Shown here: positions 58,289 through 64,000 of the stretch, piece by piece
How the letters are laid out: the number at the start of each line of letters is the position of its first letter
Numbering within the stretch: the first letter of the stretch is position 1
Source: Sphingomonas sp. Root241
GTDB taxonomy: Bacteria; Pseudomonadota; Alphaproteobacteria; Sphingomonadales; Sphingomonadaceae
Length of the DNA stretch: 64,000 nucleotides
Direction of reading: 5' to 3'
Assembly (NCBI RefSeq): GCF_001428865.1
Contig: NZ_LMIV01000003.1
Location: forward strand, 375,742-439,741
The notes under the pieces: generated by a model
Told to the model about the DNA's origin: nothing
Databases searched by the model: none
Seen by the model: only the letters and a program-made list of their open reading frames with translations
Position numbers and translations under genes: made by a program

Positions 58289-58846
58289 ATGACGACTCGA
58301 TCCTCGCTCCGAGGCGCTCTCATGCTCCTCCTCGCACTAGTTGCGATGCCCTCCGCCGCGCTCGCCGCTGCGCCAGCCGCTGCTTCGAAGGTCCCGATCG
58401 TGCTGGCGATCCTGACGCCGGACAGCCCGCTCCAGGAAGGCGAGTATCTGTGGGAGCCCGAACGCGCGCCGACCGGCAAGCTCGAGATCGTCGCCGATGT
58501 CGCCCGCGACACGCTCTACGTCTATCGCGGCGGCGTCGAGATCGGCCGCACGATCCTGATCTATGGCGCCGACGAGAAGCCGACGCCGATCGGCAGCTTT
58601 CCGATCCTTCAGAAGAAGGTTCACCACATCTCGAACCTCTACAATGCCCCGATGCCGTACATGATGCGGCTGACCTGGGGCGGCGTCGCGCTCCACGGCA
58701 GCGGCGAGACGGTCGACAATCGCTATGCGACGCACGGCTGCATCGGCCTGCCCGACGAATTCGCCGCCCTGCTCTTCCGCGCCGCGAAGCTGGGCGACCG
58801 CGTGACGGTCACGCGCAACTGGCTGCCGCAATTCTACGGCGCCTGA
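58289..58846 (+). CDS. L,D-transpeptidase (YkuD family)
   Basis: This 185-residue exported enzyme has a signal peptide ending ALAAA and a YkuD catalytic domain: IVADVARDTLYVYRGG at its start, the histidine in VALHGSGE (H136), and the catalytic cysteine C151 in ATHGCIGLP. It should form 3-3 peptidoglycan cross-links or attach proteins to peptidoglycan in the periplasm. The family often carries LysM or other cell-wall domains; none is present here. Its stop codon lies in the left arm of a long inverted repeat shared with the convergent PilZ gene. Confidence 0.88.
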   Translation: MTTRSSLRGALMLLLALVAMPSAALAAAPAAASKVPIVLAILTPDSPLQEGEYLWEPERAPTGKLEIVADVARDTLYVYRGGVEIGRTILIYGADEKPTPIGSFPILQKKVHHISNLYNAPMPYMMRLTWGGVALHGSGETVDNRYATHGCIGLPDEFAALLFRAAKLGDRVTVTRNWLPQFYGA

Positions 58847-59038
58847 GGCCTATCGAAATTCAACCTGTAGACTCCCCTCCCTGCAAGGGAGGGGCTGGGG
58901 GTGGGTGCGAGCGTAGCGAGCCCTTCGAACGGCTCGGAAAAGAAGGAAAGGCCGGGCATCGAGCCCGGCTTTCCTTACCCACCCCTAACCCCTCCCTTGC
59001 AGGGAGGGGAATTTGAATGTCGATAGGCCTCAGGCCGC
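58841..59038. repeat. Long inverted repeat spanning the ends of two convergent genes
   Basis: The left arm (GCCTGAGGCCTATCGA, then CCCCTCCCTGCAAGGGAGGGG, then GGGGGTGGG, 58841-58905) is matched in order on the opposite strand by the right arm (58978-59036). The arms are about 60 bp and nearly identical. The left arm begins within the last codons of the L,D-transpeptidase gene, and the right arm begins just beyond the PilZ stop. Confidence 0.8.
58943..58976. terminator. Bidirectional terminator inside the long inverted repeat
   Basis: GCCGGGC/GCCCGGC is extended by AAGGAAA/TTTCCTT with one bulged G and a five-base loop, giving a T-rich 3' side on both strands. It can end both the L,D-transpeptidase and PilZ transcripts. 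Confidence 0.8.
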
Positions 59039-59039
59039 C

Positions 59040-59729
59040 TCAGAAGTTCGCCTTGCGCAGCAGGCGTTCGCGCAGGTCCTGCATCACCACCGCCTGTGCC
59101 GCGGCGACCCGGTCGTCTTCGCCCAGCACCCTGCCGAGATGTTCGAGCACCTGGCTGGCGCGATCGAGATTCTGGAGCACGCGCGAATGCCGCTGCAGCA
59201 TCACCGGATCCTCGATCAATTCCTCGCCGAGCGCGTCGATCAGGCGCTGCACATAGATGATCTCTTCGGCGATGCGCCGCTCGAGCTCCCCGGAGGATAT
59301 CGCGGTTCCGGTGGAGGTGGCGGGCTCGGAAGGGAGTGCCGCACCCGATCGGACGACGCTTTGGATCGCGTCCACGCGCGCCTGGCCCTGTTGGCCGGCG
59401 AACACCGCCGCGCGCTTGCCGGTGACCCATTCGTCCACCGACGCGGCGACATTGTCGAAACGGATCCCGCAGCGCCCGCCCGCGCACCAGACCACGCTGG
59501 CCGAGACCTGGATGTCGGCGCGAGTGAGGACGAGCGAGGCGCCGGGCCCGGGCAGCGCCGCGCCGTCCAGCATCGCGCCGGTTTCGGAGAGATTGCGGAT
59601 GCGCACCGGCGCCCTGCTGCCCCCCGATTCGATCGACGCGGCCAGCATCAGGTTCTTGCGCGTCGCGCGCGGTTGATCGGCGCCTTCGGAAGGCGCGGAC
59701 GCTGGTTCGTCGGACTGGGAACTCGTCAC
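59040..59729 (-). CDS. PilZ-domain protein
   Basis: This 229-residue cytoplasmic protein has an N-terminal PilZ domain (about 22-100), which in most proteins binds cyclic di-GMP. The second half of the motif is present (NLSETG, NxSxxG form), but the first reads RATRK at 21-25 in place of RxxxR, so binding may be altered. The C-terminal half is a helical region rich in Glu, Leu and Arg (ELERRIAEEIIYVQRLIDAL) that may form a coiled coil. The GTG at 59729 follows GGAACGAAGC; the longer frame to 59870 lies in the region before it. Confidence 0.8.
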   Translation of the reverse strand: MTSSQSDEPASAPSEGADQPRATRKNLMLAASIESGGSRAPVRIRNLSETGAMLDGAALPGPGASLVLTRADIQVSASVVWCAGGRCGIRFDNVAASVDEWVTGKRAAVFAGQQGQARVDAIQSVVRSGAALPSEPATSTGTAISSGELERRIAEEIIYVQRLIDALGEELIEDPVMLQRHSRVLQNLDRASQVLEHLGRVLGEDDRVAAAQAVVMQDLRERLLRKANF

Positions 59730-59890
59730 GCTTCGTTCCGTTCTGCGCGCGCACCTCGGCAGGCGGGTGCGCCGCCGACGACATCGTACATGGTTAGCGC
59801 CGGGCCCATCAATCCATTGTATTGCACCCGGAGCGCCAACGGCCTCTTCTTCCAAGAAAATCCGTGGCATGAAGCGGCGGACCGGCGGAT

Positions 59891-61657
59891 TCAGCCGGTT
59901 CGCCCGCCCTCGATCAGCGCTTGTGCCCGTACGCGCTCGGGCGTTTCATAGGCGCCGTTGGCGACCGGCAACAGCATGCGGCGCGCCGCCGCGGTGTTGC
60001 CGCGGCGAACCAGCGCCTCGCCGAGCAGCAACCGCGGGCCCGGCGCGGCGGGCACGGTGTCGACGACTTTCATCAGTCCCTCGATGGCGATGTCGGGCGG
60101 CGCCTCGCCCGCCTCGGCGAAGCTGCGATAATAAGCGAGCAGCGGCAGCGGATTGTCGGGGTCGGCGCGGTTGGCGCGGGCGATCTCGGCGCGCGCCGCC
60201 TTGAGCTTCGCCCGGCGCTCGGCGGGAGACGCAGCTAGTGCCTGGCCGAGAAGTGCGCTGCCCCGCCACGCGCGCGCGTCGCTGCTGTTCGGGTCCGCGG
60301 CGAGCCCGCGATCGGCCGCGCTCAGGCATTCGGGCGCATTGCCGCTGCGGCATTCGGCTTCGGCGAGCAGCAATTGCGCCTGGAGATTGGCCGGGTAGCG
60401 CGCCGCGTCCCCGCGCAAGCCCCTCAGCCACGCGTCGCGCGCCACGATCGCCTTGGCATCGGCGCCGGGCGGCACGATGCGCGAGCCGAGCTCCAGCCGC
60501 CCCTTGACGAAGGCCGCTTCGCCTTGGGTCAGCTGCCGGACCATCGGCTCCGCGACCCGATCGGCGGGGTAGGTCATCTGCTCATAGGGCATTTTCTTGT
60601 TGTCCCACGCGGCGAGATCGCGCTGGAGCTGGTCGAGGTCGCCCAAGGCTGCAGCCGCTTGCACGGGCGGGTCGCCAGCGGCGATTCTGGCGAGATAGGC
60701 GCGCAGCTGCGGCCGCCGCGCCTCGTCGAAGAAGAGCATGTGCGCCAATGCCCAGGCATGAAACGGCGTCCACCGGCTGTCGGCGCTGCTCTTCACCGGG
60801 TAAGTGCCGGTCAGCACGTCCTTCACCGGCGCGCCGCGCACGCTGTTCAGGACGCGGCCATAGCCTTCGGGCGCGCGGCCATAGGATATCTGCCCGTCGC
60901 CCTTGACCTCGATCGTCGAGAACAATTCGCCGAAGCCGTCGACATACCAGCGCGGATAGGCATTGGGGAAATGGGTGAGCAGCCAGTTGCGCGCGAAGGC
61001 GGCATAGATCCGCCCCTCGGCCGCGACCGGCACCGAGACCTCGTTGACCGCGACGGCGAATGGATCGTTCTTCTTCGCGAAGCCCGCGCCGGTGCCGATC
61101 GGACCGGCGAGATGCGAACTCAGCCCGGCGTCGTTGGCGGTGGGATCGGGCACGCCGCCGCTGGTCGCGCGGATCAGGTCGGGAAGGAGCCCGGCGAGGC
61201 TGGCGCCGCGCTCGAGCTGGACGCGCGTGTCGTAGCGCGTCGCGGCGAGCACCGGCCCGTCCTCGCGCGGATCATAATAGCCCTGCACGTCGAAGCCGCT
61301 GCGCCAGGGGCCCGGCGTGAAGCGCAGGTTGCGCAGGTCCATCGCGTCGAATTCGCGCGAATCCCCGACCAGGGTGACCCGCAGTTTCCGAGTGTCGTCG
61401 GGTTGGTCGACTCGCCCGAGCAGCACCGAGAGCAGGAAGTGCAGCCGCTCCAGATTGTGCGCGATGCGGCGCAATTCGGCTTCGCTGCCGTCGCTGGTGA
61501 CGACGACGTGATCCGTCTCGGCCTCGCGCCAGCGGCTGAGCTTCTCCAGTCTGCCCTGCACGACGATCGTATCGTCCTGCGGCGGTGCGGTCTGGGCCGC
61601 AAGGGGAACGGGCAGGGCAAGCAGCCAAAGCCCGCCGGCTAGCATCGCACGCCGCAT
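59891..61657 (-). CDS. Exported peptidase-MA-like protein lacking the zinc motif
   Basis: This 588-residue exported protein has a signal peptide ending PLAAQ, an N-terminal domain with EAELRRIAHNLERLHFLLSV and RVTLVGDSREFDAM, then the region where peptidase MA-like relatives carry HExxH. Here the site reads IYAAFARNWLLTHFP, and the downstream PRWYVDGFGELFST keeps most of the usual WY-EG segment with Glu replaced by Asp. The fold is present but the zinc site is lost. The C-terminal third has TPR-like helical pairs (AQLLLAEAECRSGNAPECLS, LLLGEALVRRGNTAAARRML). ATG 61657 follows GGAGGAA. It may bind peptides without cleaving them. Confidence 0.75.
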   Translation of the reverse strand: MRRAMLAGGLWLLALPVPLAAQTAPPQDDTIVVQGRLEKLSRWREAETDHVVVTSDGSEAELRRIAHNLERLHFLLSVLLGRVDQPDDTRKLRVTLVGDSREFDAMDLRNLRFTPGPWRSGFDVQGYYDPREDGPVLAATRYDTRVQLERGASLAGLLPDLIRATSGGVPDPTANDAGLSSHLAGPIGTGAGFAKKNDPFAVAVNEVSVPVAAEGRIYAAFARNWLLTHFPNAYPRWYVDGFGELFSTIEVKGDGQISYGRAPEGYGRVLNSVRGAPVKDVLTGTYPVKSSADSRWTPFHAWALAHMLFFDEARRPQLRAYLARIAAGDPPVQAAAALGDLDQLQRDLAAWDNKKMPYEQMTYPADRVAEPMVRQLTQGEAAFVKGRLELGSRIVPPGADAKAIVARDAWLRGLRGDAARYPANLQAQLLLAEAECRSGNAPECLSAADRGLAADPNSSDARAWRGSALLGQALAASPAERRAKLKAARAEIARANRADPDNPLPLLAYYRSFAEAGEAPPDIAIEGLMKVVDTVPAAPGPRLLLGEALVRRGNTAAARRMLLPVANGAYETPERVRAQALIEGGRTG

Positions 61658-61736
61658 ATATTCCTCCTGTTTCGCAGGAGTATGCCGCCGATCGGCGAAA
61701 AGGAAAGGCGGCGCTTCGCGACCGCGCGAATCTCCG

Positions 61737-62732
61737 TCAGACTCCCTTGCCGACGACGTCCAGCACGGCGCGGGCGAAATCTTGCGGCGCCTCCTGCGGC
61801 AGATTGTGCCCGATGCCGCCGGCGATGGTACGGTGCTCGTAGCGGCCCGTGAACTTCGCGGCATAAGCGGAAGGCGGCGGATGCGGTGCGCCGTTGGCGT
61901 CGCCCTCCATGGTGATCGTCGGCACGCCGATCGTCGGTGCGGCCGCGAGCCTCGCCTCGATCGCGTCGAAGCGCGGCTCGCCCTCGGCCAGCCCGAGCCG
62001 CCAGCGATAATTATGGATCACCACCGCGACATGATCGGGGTTGTCGAAGGCCACTGCCGAGCGATCATAGGTCGCGTCGTCGAAGCGCCATTGCGGCGAG
62101 GCGAGCCGCCAGATCAGCCGGTTGAACGCGCGACGATCCTTCTCGTAGCCGAGCCGGCCGCGCTCGGTGGCGAAATAGAATTGGTACCACCATTGCAGTT
62201 CGGCTTCGGGCGGGAGCGGCTGCTTTCCCGCCTGCTGGCTGCCGATCAGATAGCCGCTCACCGCAACCAGAGCGGTCACGCGTTCGGGCCACAGAGCCGC
62301 GACGATGTCCGCGGTGCGCGCGCCCCAATCGAACCCGGCGAGCGTGGCGCGCCGGATCTTGAGCGCGTCCATCAGATCGATCACGTCGGTGGCCAGCGCG
62401 GCCGGCTGGCCGTTGCGCAGCGCCGCGGCGTCGCGGAAGCGCGTCGCGCCATAGCCGCGCAGAAACGGCATGATCACCCGCTGCCCGCGCGCCGCGAGGA
62501 TCGGCGCGACCTCGGCAAAGGCGTGGATGTCGTAGGGCCAGCCGTGCAGCAGGATCACCGGCGCACCGTCCACCGGGCCGAGTTCGGCATAAGCGACGTT
62601 CAGCGCCCCCGCGTCGATGTGGCGGAGCGGAGGCAGTTCCGGAACCGCAGCGGCGGCGGGCACGGCGCTCAACGCCAGCACCCCCGGTGCGGCGAGCGCC
62701 AATGCGGCCCCGCAAAGTGCGCGGCGATGCAT
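61737..62732 (-). CDS. Alpha/beta hydrolase, epoxide hydrolase-like
   Basis: This 331-residue exported alpha/beta hydrolase has a signal peptide ending AAAA. The oxyanion motif is HGWP (63-66), and the nucleophile is Asp D135 in GFDWG, which marks the epoxide hydrolase and haloalkane/fluoroacetate dehalogenase branch, not serine esterases. The catalytic histidine is probably the one in GGIGHNLPQEAP near the end. A cap domain lies between. ATG 62732 is preferred to the TTG at 62765. The substrate is unknown; an exported location is unusual for epoxide hydrolases. Confidence 0.8.
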   Translation of the reverse strand: MHRRALCGAALALAAPGVLALSAVPAAAAVPELPPLRHIDAGALNVAYAELGPVDGAPVILLHGWPYDIHAFAEVAPILAARGQRVIMPFLRGYGATRFRDAAALRNGQPAALATDVIDLMDALKIRRATLAGFDWGARTADIVAALWPERVTALVAVSGYLIGSQQAGKQPLPPEAELQWWYQFYFATERGRLGYEKDRRAFNRLIWRLASPQWRFDDATYDRSAVAFDNPDHVAVVIHNYRWRLGLAEGEPRFDAIEARLAAAPTIGVPTITMEGDANGAPHPPPSAYAAKFTGRYEHRTIAGGIGHNLPQEAPQDFARAVLDVVGKGV

Positions 62733-62850
62733 GTCGATCGGTTCATGCGATGCGTCCCTTTCCAATTCGGCCTCCCGAGCATGTCAGTCGCCCGCATCGC
62801 TAGCGGCTTGCCCTACGCGACGGAATAGGGGGCGTGGCGCACACAGGAAG

Positions 62851-62878
62851 AAGGGGCCGGAATTGCTTCCGACCCCTT
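62851..62878 (-). terminator. Intrinsic terminator of rplKA
   Basis: On the minus strand AAGGGGTCGGAA pairs with TTCCGGCCCCTT (one mismatch) around a GCAA loop, followed by CTTCTTCC. It lies 28 bases after the rplA stop and separates rplKA from the genes before rplJ. Confidence 0.8.
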
Positions 62879-62906
62879 CAAATTCACTTGGTGCTTCAGT
62901 GCCGGA

Positions 62907-63599
62907 TCAGACCGCAGCGATTTCCGCCGCGTCGACCTTGACGCCCGGGCCCATCGACGAGCTCAGCGCGACCTTGCGCAGATACTTGCCCTTGGCGCCG
63001 GCCGGCTTGGCCTTGATCACCGCATCGACCAGCGCGTCGAAGTTCGCGCGCAGGTCTTCCGCAGGGAACGACGCCTTGCCGATGCCCGAATGGATGATGC
63101 CGGCCTTCTCGACGCGATACTCGACCTGACCGCCCTTGGCGGCCTTCACGGCCTCGCCGACGTTCATGGTCACGGTGCCGAGCTTCGGGTTCGGCATCAG
63201 GCCCTTGGGGCCCAGCACCTTGCCGAGGCGACCGACCAGGCCCATCATGTCGGGCGTGGCGATGCAGCGGTCGAAATCGATCTTGCCGCCCTGGATGATT
63301 TCCATCAGGTCCTCGGCGCCCACCACGTCCGCACCTGCGGCCAGCGCTTCCTCGGCCTTGGCGCCCTTGGCGAACACGCCGACGCGGACGGTCTTGCCGG
63401 TGCCCTTGGGCAGCGTGACGACGCCGCGGACCATCTGGTCTGCGTGACGCGGATCGACGCCGAGGTTGAGCGCGACTTCGACGGTCTCGTCGAACTTCGA
63501 GGTCGCGTTGGCCTTCACGATCGAGATCGCTTCATCGACGCCGTGGAGCTTCTCCGCGTCGACGGTCCAGGTCTTCTGCTTCTTGGTCAGCTTTGCCAT
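62907..63599 (-). CDS. rplA: 50S ribosomal protein L1
   Basis: L1 forms the mobile stalk at the E-site and in many bacteria represses translation of its own rplKA mRNA. The 230-residue protein starts MAKLTKKQKTWTVDAEKLHG and contains NLGVDPRHADQMVRG, VGRLGKVLGPKGLMPNPKLG and the later FPAEDLRANFDALVDAV. It follows rplK by four bases and is followed by a terminator, not by rplJ. Confidence 0.98.
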   Translation of the reverse strand: MAKLTKKQKTWTVDAEKLHGVDEAISIVKANATSKFDETVEVALNLGVDPRHADQMVRGVVTLPKGTGKTVRVGVFAKGAKAEEALAAGADVVGAEDLMEIIQGGKIDFDRCIATPDMMGLVGRLGKVLGPKGLMPNPKLGTVTMNVGEAVKAAKGGQVEYRVEKAGIIHSGIGKASFPAEDLRANFDALVDAVIKAKPAGAKGKYLRKVALSSSMGPGVKVDAAEIAAV

Positions 63600-63603
63600 G
63601 ATC

Positions 63604-63999
63604 TCAGCCCTCCACCACTTCGAGGCCCATTGCGCGGGCGGAGCCTTCGATGATCTTGGTCGCTGCCTCGATGTCGTTGGCGTTCAGGTCCTTCATCTTG
63701 ACCTGGGCGATCTCGCTCAGCTGCGAGCGCTTGATCTTGCCGGCAACCTGCTTGCCCGGCTCCTTCGAGCCCGACTTGAGGTTGATCGCCTTCTTGATCA
63801 GGTAGGTCGCCGGCGGCGTCTTGGTCTCGAACGAGAACGAACGGTCCGCATAGACGGTGATCACGGTGGGAAGGGGGGTGCCCTTTTCCGCGTCGCCGGT
63901 CTGGGCGTTGAACGCCTTGCAGAATTCCATGATGTTCACGCCGCGCTGACCCAGAGCAGGGCCGATCGGCGGCGAGGGGTTCGCGGCGCCCGCGGGCAC
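63604..63999 (-). CDS. rplK: 50S ribosomal protein L11, 5' end outside window
   Basis: L11 forms part of the GTPase-associated centre and the thiostrepton site. The visible 131 residues cover almost all of the protein: the N-terminal domain from PAGAANPSPPIGPALGQRGV through KTPPATYLIKKA and the RNA-binding C-terminal domain (KRSQLSEIAQVKMKDLNAND). About a dozen N-terminal residues lie beyond the window edge; the apparent GTG start at 63999 is simply an internal Val codon. It is the first visible gene of the rplKA pair. Confidence 0.97.
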   Translation of the reverse strand: MPAGAANPSPPIGPALGQRGVNIMEFCKAFNAQTGDAEKGTPLPTVITVYADRSFSFETKTPPATYLIKKAINLKSGSKEPGKQVAGKIKRSQLSEIAQVKMKDLNANDIEAATKIIEGSARAMGLEVVEG

Positions 64000-64000
64000 C

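Overview
The window is high-GC bacterial chromosome and reads as core genome of a Sphingomonas-like alphaproteobacterium (Sphingomonadales). This rests on the RpoB, RpoC, LepA and ribosomal proteins, a T2SS protein N of the alpha/gammaproteobacterial kind, a DUF6894 protein next to a Crp/FNR regulator, and GC-rich palindromic intergenic repeats. It contains no phage, no CRISPR array and no complete insertion sequence. Species cannot be named from the sequence alone.

Layout. (1) 1-4405: part of a type II secretion locus (gspF end, gspN on the other strand, gspJ, gspK), interrupted by a hemerythrin-like protein and a periplasmic binding protein. (2) 4402-14757: a divergent efflux locus. A membrane histidine kinase and a sigma-54 activator lie on the minus strand. 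A membrane fusion protein, an ABC ATPase and two tandem eight-hundred-residue FtsX/MacB-type permeases lie on the plus strand. The intergenic region holds a consensus sigma-54 promoter with a dyad about 98 bp upstream of the predicted start. (3) 15010-25901: a PhyH-type dioxygenase, tRNA-Pro(CGG), ferredoxin-NADP reductase, PnuC plus a NadR-like kinase, LepA, small secreted proteins, and a DegT aminotransferase-flavoprotein fusion overlapping a GT2 glycosyltransferase. (4) 26093-33481: an OmpA-like protein, modABC, a PanE-like reductase, DUF1993, DUF6894, a Crp/FNR regulator and two secreted proteins. (5) 33574-64000: rpoC-rpoB, rplL-rplJ and rplA-rplK, all on the minus strand.

The usual rplKAJL-rpoBC cluster is split here into three blocks. 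Between rpoB and rplL lie about 13.5 kb of envelope genes: two paralogous Pro/Ala-rich single-pass membrane proteins, an alpha-amino-acid ester hydrolase, a zinc metalloprotease, an M16 peptidase pair, and a ToxR-like regulator with a glycine-rich membrane domain. Between rplJ and rplA lie a pectate-lyase-like protein, an L,D-transpeptidase, a PilZ protein, a peptidase-MA-like protein that has lost its zinc motif, and an alpha/beta hydrolase.

The most system-like parts are the sigma-54-controlled efflux locus, the aminotransferase-flavoprotein fusion with its glycosyltransferase, and the paired Pro-rich membrane proteins flanking periplasmic proteases. Start codons were moved from the longest ORF wherever a Shine-Dalgarno sequence, a signal peptide or a neighbouring gene argued for it.
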